A model generated the notes under the pieces. That model made no database searches and was not told where the DNA came from. It worked only from the letters and a program-made list of their open reading frames with translations. This document shows, piece after piece, positions 10,519-20,748 of a stretch of DNA of 64,000 bases. The translations under genes and the position numbers were made by a program. This DNA is from Desulfosporosinus sp. (GTDB lineage: Bacteria; Bacillota; Desulfitobacteriia; Desulfitobacteriales; Desulfitobacteriaceae), in the NCBI GenBank assembly GCA_031292095.1, contig JARLHU010000049.1, positions 1-64,000 of the forward strand, in the 5' to 3' direction. Position 1 is the first letter of the stretch, and each line of letters opens with the position of its first letter.

Positions 10519-10755
10519 TATGGGTGGATATACTTGAACAAATGATTATTTAATTGAGTTTTACTTCGTTTTTGGTGTATACATTAACCTGCGATTAGGT
10601 TGTGGAAAGACTTACTTTGGTACATTTCTATTTACAGATATAAGAGACGGTAGACTAATTGTTAATAAAACCAAGTTTCACACAATTATATGTTACAATA
10701 TGTCAATATGCTTCTCGAAAAAAATAGACATATGGTCACAAAGGGGAAGAAAATT

Positions 10756-13700
10756 ATGAAAACAATACGATCAGCATGTAAATTACAACCCAAGGCCCTT
10801 GAAATAAATGTTGGTGATCAGATCGAACAACTTGATCAGATCATTCATGATACTAACGGACAGGAATACTTTAAGAAAACATTCATTACAGATGGAATGA
10901 AGACTCTTCTTTCCAAAGGCATGGCACGTCTGGCCGGAAAGTTAAACGATACCGTGTTTCATCTTAAACAAGCCATGGGTGGTGGTAAAACCCACTTGAT
11001 GGTTGGATTTGGACTCCTAGCAAAAGATTCGGCCCTTCGAGAGACACAAATAGGATCCATGCCATATCAGTCAGATTTTAATTCGGCAAAGATAGCCGCT
11101 TTTAATGGACGTAACAATCCTCATACTTATTTCTGGGGGGAAATTGCTCGACAGTTAGGCAAAGAGAGTCTCTTCAGGGAATATTGGGAATCCGGTGCAA
11201 AGGCTCCAGATGAACAATCATGGGTAAACCTGTTCGATGGAGAAGAGCCCATTCTTATTCTCTTGGATGAGATGCCTCCATATTTCCATTATTACAGCAC
11301 TCAGGTTTTAGGGCATGGAACGATTGCCGACGTGGTTACCAGAGCATTTTCCAATATGCTGACGGCAGCTCAAAAAAAGAAAAATGTCTGTATTGTCGTA
11401 TCTGACCTGGAGGCCGCCTATGATACTGGCGGGAAGTTAATCCAACGCGCTCTTGATGATGCCACTCAGGAGCTGGGGCGTGCGGAAGTTTCTATTACTC
11501 CGGTTAATCTGGAATCCAATGAAATCTATGAAATTCTTCGCAAACGTCTCTTTCTTTCGTTGCCGGATAATAGCGAGATAGGAGAAGTTGCCGCAGTCTA
11601 TGCGTCAAGGCTTGCAGAAGCAGCAAAGGCAAAAACGGTGGAAAGAAGCGCTGAGGCTTTGGCCAACGATATTGAATCCACCTATCCCTTCCATCCAAGC
11701 TTCAAGAGTATTGTTGCCCTGTTTAAGGAAAACGAAAAGTTCAAACAAACGCGTGGTTTGATGGAATTGGTTTCGCGTCTTTTGAAATCCGTCTGGGAAA
11801 GCAGCGAAGACGTGTATCTGATTGGTGCTCAGCATTTTGATCTTTCTATCCACGATGTTCGGGAGAAACTGTCCGAAATCTCTGAAATGCGCGATGTGAT
11901 TGCAAGAGACATCTGGGATTCCACTGACAGCGCCCATGCGCAAATCATCGACATCAACAGCGGGAATCATTATGCAAGACAGATTGGAACTCTTATGCTC
12001 ACGGCCAGTCTTTCAACTGCCGTCAATTCTGTAAAAGGGCTTACTGAAAGTGAAATGCTTGAATGCTTGATCGACCCTAATCACCAAGGAAGCGATTACC
12101 GAACTGCATTCAGTGAGTTTCAGAAATCCGCTTGGTATTTACATCAGACCCAGGAAGGACGTAACTATTTCAGTCATCAAGAAAATTTAACAAAAAAGCT
12201 TCAGGGGTATGCGGATAAAGCTCCACAAAACAAGGTGGATGAACTGATACGCCATCGCCTTGAAGAGATGTATAAACCGGTAACCAAAGAAGCTTATGAA
12301 GCTTATGAAAAAGTGTTACCTCTTCCTGAAATGGATGAAGCAGAGGCTGTTCTTAAAGCAGGACGAGCACTTTTGGTTATTAGTCCAGATGGGAAGACTC
12401 CTCCCGGTTTTGTTGACAATTTTTTTAAGAGACTGGTTAACAAAAATAATGTGCTAGTTTTGACTGGCGACAAGTCATCTATTGCCAGCATTGAAAAAGC
12501 CGCCCGCCATGTCTATGCAGTAACAAAAGCGGATAAGGAAATTCCCGATTCACACCCACAGCGAAAAGAGCTGGATGAAAAGAAAGCTCAATATGAACAG
12601 GATTTCCAAACCACCGTTCTTTCGGTTTTCGACAAACTTCTCTTCCCGGGAAACAATCGGGGTGAAGATGTGCTTCGGCCGAAAGCACTCGATAGTACGT
12701 ATCCGTCAAATGAACCCTACAATGGTGAACGGCAGGTTGTAAAAACGCTGACTTCTGATCCAATCAAATTATATACCCAGATCACCGAAAACTTTGATGC
12801 TCTTCGCGCTAGAGCGGAGTCGTTACTTTTCGGTTCTCAGGATGAGGCACGCAAGACCGACTTGCTGGACAAAATGAAGCAGAAGACTCAGATGCCTTGG
12901 CTTCCAAGTCGTGGATTTGATCAGCTGGCCATTGAAGCGTACCAGCGTGGTGTATGGGAAGATTTGGGGAATGGCTACATCACAAAAAAGCCGAAACCCA
13001 AAACAACAGAGGTCATTATCAGTGAAGACTCTTCCCCGGATGATTCAGGTACGCTGCGCTTGAAGATTAATGTGGTGAATGCAGGAAATAGCCCTCGAAT
13101 CCACTATGCAGAAGACGGTGATGTTTCCGAAAGCAGCCCAGTACTGAGCGACAATACATTGGCCACCAAAGCACTGCGAGTTCAGTTTCTTGCCGTCGAT
13201 CCTACTGGAAAGCACCTTACTGGTGCTCCCAAAACATGGAGGAATCGTCTTACACTGCGTAACCGATTTGACGAAGTTTCCCGAACAGTAGAACTGTTTG
13301 TCGCACCGAAAGGATCTATTAAGTACACCTTGGATGGTTCAGAAGCCCGAAACGGAGCTGATTATACAGGTCCTATTCAATTGGGTAATGAAGAAACGAC
13401 AGTTTATGTCTTTGCCGAGTGTGAAGGACTTGAGGAAAAGCGGAACTTTACATTTGCCAAGTCCGGCTCTAAGGAAGTTCCGATTATTAAAGAGGTCCCT
13501 GCGATTTTGTATAGCCCGTCACCGAAACGCTTGGATAGTTCCTCGAAAACGTATGAGGGGCTGAAGATGGCGAAGGAGAAAGGCATCGAATTTGAACAGG
13601 TGACGCTGATGGTGGGCTCTGCACCAAAGGCGATTCATCTTTCCCTGGGTGAAATTAGGATCAGTGCAGAGTTTATTGAAACGGAGTTAGCACATCTTCG

Positions 13701-13833
13701 AACTCTCCTTAGCCCGGATGCACCTGTAATTATGACATTTAAAAAAGCCTATATGTCAACTGGTTACGATTTAGAGCAATTCGCCAAGCAGCTCGGTATT
13801 GAGATAGGCAATGGAGAGGTAGAACAAAATTGA
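10756..13833 (+). CDS. DUF499-family AAA+ ATPase (COG1483-like)
   Basis: Walker A region LKQAMGGGKTHLMVGFGLLA; Walker B PILILLDEMPPYF; large protein with this gene context; ATG 10756 after AAGGGGAAG. Confidence 0.85.
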   Translation: MKTIRSACKLQPKALEINVGDQIEQLDQIIHDTNGQEYFKKTFITDGMKTLLSKGMARLAGKLNDTVFHLKQAMGGGKTHLMVGFGLLAKDSALRETQIGSMPYQSDFNSAKIAAFNGRNNPHTYFWGEIARQLGKESLFREYWESGAKAPDEQSWVNLFDGEEPILILLDEMPPYFHYYSTQVLGHGTIADVVTRAFSNMLTAAQKKKNVCIVVSDLEAAYDTGGKLIQRALDDATQELGRAEVSITPVNLESNEIYEILRKRLFLSLPDNSEIGEVAAVYASRLAEAAKAKTVERSAEALANDIESTYPFHPSFKSIVALFKENEKFKQTRGLMELVSRLLKSVWESSEDVYLIGAQHFDLSIHDVREKLSEISEMRDVIARDIWDSTDSAHAQIIDINSGNHYARQIGTLMLTASLSTAVNSVKGLTESEMLECLIDPNHQGSDYRTAFSEFQKSAWYLHQTQEGRNYFSHQENLTKKLQGYADKAPQNKVDELIRHRLEEMYKPVTKEAYEAYEKVLPLPEMDEAEAVLKAGRALLVISPDGKTPPGFVDNFFKRLVNKNNVLVLTGDKSSIASIEKAARHVYAVTKADKEIPDSHPQRKELDEKKAQYEQDFQTTVLSVFDKLLFPGNNRGEDVLRPKALDSTYPSNEPYNGERQVVKTLTSDPIKLYTQITENFDALRARAESLLFGSQDEARKTDLLDKMKQKTQMPWLPSRGFDQLAIEAYQRGVWEDLGNGYITKKPKPKTTEVIISEDSSPDDSGTLRLKINVVNAGNSPRIHYAEDGDVSESSPVLSDNTLATKALRVQFLAVDPTGKHLTGAPKTWRNRLTLRNRFDEVSRTVELFVAPKGSIKYTLDGSEARNGADYTGPIQLGNEETTVYVFAECEGLEEKRNFTFAKSGSKEVPIIKEVPAILYSPSPKRLDSSSKTYEGLKMAKEKGIEFEQVTLMVGSAPKAIHLSLGEIRISAEFIETELAHLRTLLSPDAPVIMTFKKAYMSTGYDLEQFAKQLGIEIGNGEVEQN

Positions 13834-14417
13834 ATAGAACTACAGACTTTGGAGCGCCAACAGAGTTTGGTATGCACCATTTTTATGTGGAAATTCCCGC
13901 AGCTCCGCGGGATGCTGTCTGTATTTATGAGGATTTTGGCTTCGATGGCGATGAAGCTCGCCGTGAAACGGTTGAATGCAGACTGGTTCTGGCTCGTGAG
14001 CTGTGGACCCAAATTCGGGATGACGCCAGACGAGACTTTAATGCACGCTTAAAAAACAAAAAGCAAAGCACCGGCAGTTGGACAACCGGAAAAATCAAGC
14101 TGGACCGCTTTCTGGGGAGAGAGTTGTGCGTCCTTGGCTGGGCAGCAGAGCATGCCTCACCTGATGAGTGCCTTGTAATATGCCAAAAGTGGCTGGCATT
14201 GCGTCCCGAGGAACGCTGGTGGCTTTACAGCAAAACTGCCTCGGAGGCAGGGCATGACAATCAGTCCGGGCGAGGCTGGCGCAAAGCAATCTACTGCGCC
14301 TTGTCTGACGGCTCAAATATTAAGCTACAACCCAAAAAGAAGCCAAAGACAAAAGTGAAACCAGAAGGACAAGAGACACTGACTCTTTTTAATTTCATAG
14401 AAAAGGGAGACATCTAA
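13830..14417 (+). CDS. DUF3780-family protein
   Basis: FGAPTEFGMHHFYVEIP...VLARELWTQIRDDARRDFNARL...KIKLDRFLGRELCVLGWAAE; located between DUF499 and the methylase. Confidence 0.75.
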   Translation: MNRTTDFGAPTEFGMHHFYVEIPAAPRDAVCIYEDFGFDGDEARRETVECRLVLARELWTQIRDDARRDFNARLKNKKQSTGSWTTGKIKLDRFLGRELCVLGWAAEHASPDECLVICQKWLALRPEERWWLYSKTASEAGHDNQSGRGWRKAIYCALSDGSNIKLQPKKKPKTKVKPEGQETLTLFNFIEKGDI

Positions 14418-17290
14418 TGGCACTAGCACCATTTGAATGGCAAGATAAACCGGCACTGATTGAACATCTATTTCCAGTGCAGAAAATTTCAGCTGAGAGC
14501 TATAAGGAGCAGATGGCGGGCTCCGGTAAAACACTTACAGCCCTTGGTAGCTATTGGAAAGGTCGGAAACCGCTCATTCTCAATAAGGCATGTATTCTTG
14601 GGTCATTACTTCCAGCCACAGAGGATCACCTCAAAGATCTGGAAATCTTTGAAATGCTGATGGGCATGGATGCGGAGACGATGGAGAAGCGCCTCGAGGC
14701 AACGCTTCCCGCTGCCAACCGCGATTCCGTGGGGGGATTATTGGTGTTGCCCTACTTCGAACAGGTAAGTAAGGCAAAACGCCCAGATGAACTGGACGAC
14801 TACCTTTACGCGCATATTTGGAACCGCGTGAATCAGTATCTGGGCACATCGGCTAATTCTTTTCCCGAACTGGTGGAGCAAATGGGAATTGCCCGCTTCG
14901 GACGTCGTCCGAAGGTTGCTGATGTATTCTCGGGCTCAGGGCAGATTCCCTTTGAAGCGGCACGCCTGGGCTGTGATGTCTATGCCTCAGACCTGAACCC
15001 GATTGCTTGTATACTCACCTGGGGTGGGTTCAATATTGTTGGGGCTTCCAAAGAGGAAAGGGCTGAAATTGATGAGGCTCAGAAGAAACTGGCGGAGCAG
15101 GTTCAGAAAGAGATTGATGAGCTGGGTGTTGAAACTGATGGGAAAGGCTGGAGAGCAAAGGTTTATCTATACTGTGTCGAGGTTGTCTGCCCGCAATCTG
15201 GCTGGAAAGTACCACTTATCCCAAGCCTGGTTATCAGCAAAGGATACCAAGTTATCGCTGACCTGATTCCGATTCCTATAGAAAAACGTTACGACATCAA
15301 AATTCGCTATGTCGATTCTTATGAGAAGGTTGAAGCGGCCCAAAAAGGAACGGTTCAAGATGGAGATCTCGTTCATTCACCGGATGGAATCGTTCAATAT
15401 CGAGTGAGTATCAAAACTATCCGAGGAGATTACAAAGAGGGTAAAGAAAATAAGAATCGCCTTCGATTGTGGGAAAAGACCGATTTTGTGCCTCGTTCAG
15501 ATGATATTTTTCAAGAGCGACTTTATTGCATCCAATGGATAAAAAAGAAGCCAAATGGCTCGCAATACGACTATGAGTTTCGCTCAGTCACCGATGATGA
15601 TCTGGAGCGAGAACAAAAGGTTATTAACTATGTCCGGGAGCATCTCGAGGAGTGGCAGGAAAAGGGTTACATCCCAGATATGGTTATTGAATCTGGAGAT
15701 AAAACAGACGAGCCCATCAGAACTCGTGGCTGGACCCATTGGCACCATTTGTTTAATCCGAGGCACATACTCTATCTCGGCGCCATAAAGAAAAGTATTG
15801 AAAATCCTTTTATATACCCGCTATTACCTTCAATTTTGGATTTCTCTAGTAAATTAAGTAGATGGACAACATCGGGTGCCAGAATTGCAAAAGATGGTAG
15901 TGGTAAGCAAATCGGTGGGGCTAGCAATAACACTTCTAATGTTCTTTATAATCAGGCACTTAATACACTATACAATTGGGGTTGCCGTTCTTTATTGGAC
16001 CTATTCACTGTATTGGACAAGCCTATAAAAAGCATACCATTCACATCTAATACAAAGGTCGGAAATGGTTTTGCCTCAGAAGTTCAAATTGAAAATGATA
16101 TATATATAACCGACCCTCCATACGGAAATGCCGTTAAATATGAAGAAATCACCGAGTTCTTTATTGCCTGGTTGCGAAAGAATCCTCCTAAGGAATTTGC
16201 ACACTGGACCTGGGACAGCCGTCGTTCATTAGCTATTAAAGGTGAGGATGAGGGCTTCCGCCAAGGCATGGTGGCTTCCTACCGTAAGATGACCCAAAAA
16301 ATGCCGGACAATGGCATTCAGGTTTTAATGTTTACCCATCAAAGTGGGGCTATCTGGGCAGACATGGCAAACATCATCTGGGCCAGTGGCTTGCAAGTGA
16401 CGGCGGCTTGGTATGTGGTAACGGAAACCAACTCAGCTATACGTCAGGGAGCAAATGTAAAGGGAACCATCATTCTGATTCTGCGTAAGCGCCATCAAGA
16501 TCTAGAAACCTTCCGTGATGATCTGGGCTGGGAAATTGCGGACGTAGTAAAAGAGCAGGTGGAGTCGTTGATTGGTCTGGATAAAAAGGTGCGGGCCCAA
16601 GGTTCCGAAGGGCTCTACACCGATGCTGACTTGCAGATGGCCGGATATGCTGCCGCTTTGAAAGTCCTGACAGCCTACTCCCGCATTGACGGTAAGGATA
16701 TGGTCACCGAGGCCGAAGCCCCTCGCCAAAAAGGCAAAAAGATCTTTGTTGATGAACTAATCGAATTTGCAGTCCAGACCGCCGTCCAGTTCCTTGTTCC
16801 AGTGGGGTTTGAAAAAGGTGAATGGCAGAAGCTACAGGCTGTGGAGCGTTTTTATCTTAAGATGGCGGAGATGGAGCATCAGGGTGCCAAAACACTGGAT
16901 AACTACCAGAACTTTGCCAAAGCCTTCAAAGTCCATCATTTTGACCAGTTGATGAGCGACAGCTCCAAAGCCAATTCTGCTCGTTTGAAGCTATCAACCG
17001 AGTTCAAAAGCACGATGATGTCCGGAGATGCTGAAATTGCGGGGACACCGCTGCGAGCCATACTCTACGCTCTCTTTGAACTCTCCAAAGAGGTGGAAGT
17101 GGATGATGTGCTGCTGCACCTGATGGAAAACTGCCCCAACTATCTGCCCAACAAAACCCTGCTCTCCAAAATGGCAGATTATCTGGCAGAAAAACGAGAA
17201 GGTATTAAAGGCACGAAAACCTTCAAACCCGAAGTGGAAGCAAGCTGCGCTCGCGTACTCGCGGAATCCATAAGAAACCAGAGGTTATAA
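14417..17290 (+). CDS. DUF1156-containing DNA methyltransferase (COG1743-like)
   Basis: DUF1156-like N-terminus (ALIEHLFPVQKISAESYKEQ); SAM-binding VADVFSGSGQIPFEAARLGCDVYASDLNP; catalytic ITDPPYGNAVKYEEI. Confidence 0.88.
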   Translation: MALAPFEWQDKPALIEHLFPVQKISAESYKEQMAGSGKTLTALGSYWKGRKPLILNKACILGSLLPATEDHLKDLEIFEMLMGMDAETMEKRLEATLPAANRDSVGGLLVLPYFEQVSKAKRPDELDDYLYAHIWNRVNQYLGTSANSFPELVEQMGIARFGRRPKVADVFSGSGQIPFEAARLGCDVYASDLNPIACILTWGGFNIVGASKEERAEIDEAQKKLAEQVQKEIDELGVETDGKGWRAKVYLYCVEVVCPQSGWKVPLIPSLVISKGYQVIADLIPIPIEKRYDIKIRYVDSYEKVEAAQKGTVQDGDLVHSPDGIVQYRVSIKTIRGDYKEGKENKNRLRLWEKTDFVPRSDDIFQERLYCIQWIKKKPNGSQYDYEFRSVTDDDLEREQKVINYVREHLEEWQEKGYIPDMVIESGDKTDEPIRTRGWTHWHHLFNPRHILYLGAIKKSIENPFIYPLLPSILDFSSKLSRWTTSGARIAKDGSGKQIGGASNNTSNVLYNQALNTLYNWGCRSLLDLFTVLDKPIKSIPFTSNTKVGNGFASEVQIENDIYITDPPYGNAVKYEEITEFFIAWLRKNPPKEFAHWTWDSRRSLAIKGEDEGFRQGMVASYRKMTQKMPDNGIQVLMFTHQSGAIWADMANIIWASGLQVTAAWYVVTETNSAIRQGANVKGTIILILRKRHQDLETFRDDLGWEIADVVKEQVESLIGLDKKVRAQGSEGLYTDADLQMAGYAAALKVLTAYSRIDGKDMVTEAEAPRQKGKKIFVDELIEFAVQTAVQFLVPVGFEKGEWQKLQAVERFYLKMAEMEHQGAKTLDNYQNFAKAFKVHHFDQLMSDSSKANSARLKLSTEFKSTMMSGDAEIAGTPLRAILYALFELSKEVEVDDVLLHLMENCPNYLPNKTLLSKMADYLAEKREGIKGTKTFKPEVEASCARVLAESIRNQRL

Positions 17291-17294
17291 GAGT

Positions 17295-20012
17295 ATGGCG
17301 TTAAAGCGTTTTTCATCTCGAACGGAAAGATTGGATACTGAGTTTTTGGCTGAAATTCTGAAAGGTGCATCAAAGTATTTCCGTATTGCAGGCTATTTTA
17401 GAAGTTCTATTTTCGAGCTGGTTGGCGAGGCAATAGCTCAAATTCCAGAAGTGAAGATTATCTGTAATTCCGAGCTGGATTTGGCTGACTTTCAGGTGGC
17501 AACAGGGCGGAATACAGCCCTAAAAGAACGCTGGAATGAAGTGGATGTAGAAGCTGAAGCACTCCTGAAACAGAGCCGCTATCAGATCCTCGATCAGCTA
17601 TTGCAGTCGGGTAATGTGGAAATCAGGGTTGTACCGCGGGAGCGCCTGTTTCTGCATGGAAAAGCCGGATCTATACACTATCCGGATGGTAGTCGCATGT
17701 CATTCATTGGTTCTGTTAATGAGTCGAAAAGTGCCTTTTCCCATAATTATGAACTGGTATGGCAGGATGACGATGAGGAAAGCGCTGATTGGGTAGAGAA
17801 AGAATTCTGGGCCTTGTGGAACGACGGAGTTCCTCTGCCGGAAGCTATCTTGGCAGAAATCAATCGTGTGGCTAACCGTCGTGAGGTCACGGTGGAAGTA
17901 TTGAAACCAGCTGAGGTCCCGGCTGCTGCAATGGCTGAAGCTCCGATATATCGGGGCGGAGAACAATTGCAGCCATGGCAGCGCTCCTTTGTAACCATGT
18001 TTTTGGAGCACCGAGAAACATATGGTAAAGCTCGCTTACTTTTGGCTGACGAGGTCGGAGTTGGTAAAACACTCTCAATGGCAACCAGTGCACTGGTGAG
18101 CGCCCTTCTTGAAGATGGTCCGGTTCTCATTCTTGTTCCGTCCACGTTAACGATTCAGTGGCAAATTGAGATGATGGATAAGCTGGGGATTCCCGCAGCT
18201 GTCTGGTCTTCTCAAAAAAAGGTGTGGCTTGGTGTTGAAGGTCAGATTTTATCCCCACGCGGAGATGCATCTTCTATAAAAAAATGTCCATACAAAATCG
18301 CCATCATTTCGACTGGATTGATCATGCACCAGCGGGAGAGATCTGACTTTGTCAAAGAAGCAGGAATGCTCCTAAAAAATCGATTCGGGACAGTCATTCT
18401 GGATGAAGCACACAAAGCGCGAGCAAGAGGTGGACTTGGTGATCAAGCATCTGAACCCAACAATCTTCTCGCTTTTATGCAGCAAATCGGAAGGCGTACC
18501 CGGCATTTGATACTGGGTACTGCGACCCCTATCCAGACGGACGTCCGGGAACTTTGGGACCTTTTGGGAATCCTGAATAGCGGTGCAGAGTTTGTTCTTG
18601 GGGATTCATTATCCCCTTGGCGAGACCATGAACAAGCGATTCCACTGGTGACTGGAAAAAGCCAAGTCACTTCCGAGCAAGAGGTCTGGCGGTGGCTAAG
18701 CAACCCACTTCCACCGGCTAATGAACATCATATTGTCCAGCAGATTCGCGATTATTTGGCGATTGACTCCAAGTCTTTCTTTTGCGCACACCGGTATGAA
18801 GACCTAGACTATATGATTCAGAACATGTGGCTTTCTGAGTGTCTGGAGCCCAAATTCTTCAAAGAAAATAACCCCGTATTGCGTCATACCGTTTTAAGAA
18901 AGCGAAAACAGCTAGAAGACGATGGTCTGTTAGAAAAAGTCGGGGTTAATACGCACCCGTTAACCCGAAACCTTGCCCAGTATCAGTCTCGCTTTGTTGG
19001 CTTGGGAATTCCAACCAATACACCCTTTCAGGTTGCGTATGAAAAAGCTGAAGAGTTTAGCAAGCTCCTTCAATCCAGAACCAAAGCTGGTGGCTTCATG
19101 AAAACTTTGATGCTTCAGCGTATTTGTTCAAGTTTTGCATCTGGTTTGAAAACTGCACAGAAGATGCTAAAGCACTCTATTTCAAATGAGGATGAGGACC
19201 GTAGTGAAGAAGTAGAACACATCCTTTCTGAAATGAATCCAGCAGAAGTCGCCTGCCTCAAAGAAATAGAGACGCAGCTTTCACGTGCTGAAGCGGTAGA
19301 TTCTAAACTGAATACAGTGAAGTGGTTCTTAACTGTATTCAGGACTGATGGGAAAACATGGCTTGAACACGGTTGTATTATCTTCAGTCAGTACTACGAC
19401 ACTGCGGAATGGATCGCCAAAGAACTGGCAAAATCAATTAAAGGTGAAGTTGTGGCCGTATATGCCGGTGTTGGAAAAAGCGGTCTTTTCCGAGACGTGC
19501 AGTTTAACAAGGTCGAACGTGAAGTCATCAAGGCTGCTGTTAGAACTCGTGAGATCCGGCTGGTAGTAGCAACTGATGCGGCTTGCGAAGGGTTGAACCT
19601 TCAAACATTAGGCACCTTGATTAACATTGATCTTCCTTGGAATCCGTCTCGGCTGGAACAGCGATTGGGTAGAATCAAGCGGTTCGGTCAGTCTCGTAAG
19701 TTTGTCGATATGCTCAATCTTGTCTACAGCGAAACTCAGGATGAGAAGGTTTATAACGTATTATCAGAACGCCTGCGTGACACCTATGACATTTTCGGCA
19801 GCCTCCCTGACATAATCGATGATGAATGGATTGAAGACGAAGAAAAGCTTAAAGACCGAATGAACGAATACATTCACGAAAGGAAAAAGGCACAGGATGC
19901 TTTTACTGTGAAGTATCGTGGGACCATAGACCCTGAGGCACATTTATGGGAACGATGTGCGTCTGTTTTATCTCGTCGTGACATTGTAAACAAACTAAGT
20001 GAGCCCTGGTAG
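17295..20012 (+). CDS. SNF2-type helicase with N-terminal phospholipase D-like domain
   Basis: PLD-like FLHGKAGSIHYPDGSRMSFIGSVNESKSAF; helicase LLADEVGVGKTLSMATSAL, VILDEAHKARA, C-terminal WNPSRLEQRLGRIKRFGQ. Confidence 0.9.
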   Translation: MALKRFSSRTERLDTEFLAEILKGASKYFRIAGYFRSSIFELVGEAIAQIPEVKIICNSELDLADFQVATGRNTALKERWNEVDVEAEALLKQSRYQILDQLLQSGNVEIRVVPRERLFLHGKAGSIHYPDGSRMSFIGSVNESKSAFSHNYELVWQDDDEESADWVEKEFWALWNDGVPLPEAILAEINRVANRREVTVEVLKPAEVPAAAMAEAPIYRGGEQLQPWQRSFVTMFLEHRETYGKARLLLADEVGVGKTLSMATSALVSALLEDGPVLILVPSTLTIQWQIEMMDKLGIPAAVWSSQKKVWLGVEGQILSPRGDASSIKKCPYKIAIISTGLIMHQRERSDFVKEAGMLLKNRFGTVILDEAHKARARGGLGDQASEPNNLLAFMQQIGRRTRHLILGTATPIQTDVRELWDLLGILNSGAEFVLGDSLSPWRDHEQAIPLVTGKSQVTSEQEVWRWLSNPLPPANEHHIVQQIRDYLAIDSKSFFCAHRYEDLDYMIQNMWLSECLEPKFFKENNPVLRHTVLRKRKQLEDDGLLEKVGVNTHPLTRNLAQYQSRFVGLGIPTNTPFQVAYEKAEEFSKLLQSRTKAGGFMKTLMLQRICSSFASGLKTAQKMLKHSISNEDEDRSEEVEHILSEMNPAEVACLKEIETQLSRAEAVDSKLNTVKWFLTVFRTDGKTWLEHGCIIFSQYYDTAEWIAKELAKSIKGEVVAVYAGVGKSGLFRDVQFNKVEREVIKAAVRTREIRLVVATDAACEGLNLQTLGTLINIDLPWNPSRLEQRLGRIKRFGQSRKFVDMLNLVYSETQDEKVYNVLSERLRDTYDIFGSLPDIIDDEWIEDEEKLKDRMNEYIHERKKAQDAFTVKYRGTIDPEAHLWERCASVLSRRDIVNKLSEPW

Positions 20013-20547
20013 AGCCGTATCCGCACGTCCTCTGCTTCGGCGGTGGGTCGCGGGAATTTCGAGAAACTGGAAACGAAACGGGCGCGGTACTGCTTTAACA
20101 GCTAGTACCCAGCTCCACTTCGTTTCGCCCAAATTGGCTCCCATAGATCACCAAATTCTGGTACTCGCGGAACAATATATGAAAACCCTTTGCAAATTCA
20201 AAACAGATATACTGGACAACAGACAATGTAAGTGGACTGCTCACTACTTCCATATTTGGCTACTAGTACCGTCAACATTCGACGATGATTTTAGGAAGAT
20301 GTTAGCTGAAATAGTAATTAAAGATAAGGATTGTGAAGAAAATCTTAATGTTCTTTGGGTAAAACTAAATGATAATGATCGGCCGGTTTATTATAATTTT
20401 AGCTATGAAAACGAAAAGCACCTTTTCGGGTTTAATACTTTCAATTTTGAAAAGCTGATTGAGAAGTATAACGCAGAAATTAAATCAGTTTTACCAAGTT
20501 TGAGTCTGGAGTATTATGGTAGTGTGTGCTCGCCTCTTGAAGTATAG
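19999..20547 (+). CDS. Hypothetical protein; start uncertain, probably internal
   Basis: ORF open downstream of the helicase; C-terminal 120 aa look protein-like, N-terminus overlaps GC-rich non-typical sequence. Confidence 0.35.
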   Translation: MSPGRAVSARPLLRRWVAGISRNWKRNGRGTALTASTQLHFVSPKLAPIDHQILVLAEQYMKTLCKFKTDILDNRQCKWTAHYFHIWLLVPSTFDDDFRKMLAEIVIKDKDCEENLNVLWVKLNDNDRPVYYNFSYENEKHLFGFNTFNFEKLIEKYNAEIKSVLPSLSLEYYGSVCSPLEV

Positions 20548-20627
20548 GTGACTACGTATGTTTTGTTAATGATGCCGATCTGGAAAGGCTGAGCGTATTT
20601 AATCTAGAAGTATGAGTTTACAGTGAG

Positions 20628-20744
20628 GTAAATAAATCGCCGGATCATTCTAAGATAGGGAAGGGTGTCCCGGCTAAGTAAAGAAGCTCTGGGGTAGTTA
20701 AGTAATTTGCTGGGTGGGGTGAGTTTGTAATTAAGGCGGGATAG
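20628..20744. repeat. Direct repeat, copy 1 (upstream of SRPBCC gene)
   Basis: cggatcattc...aagggtgtcccggct...aaagaagctctggggtagttaag...ctgggtggggtgagtttgtaa; same order as copy 2. Confidence 0.8.
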
Positions 20745-20748
20745 TATT

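Noticed and set aside
11504-19815. Many antisense or overlapping ORFs (e.g. 11605-11970, 17747-18145, 19348-19566)
   Set aside because: They lie opposite or inside clearly coding genes, with composition explained by the shadow frame.
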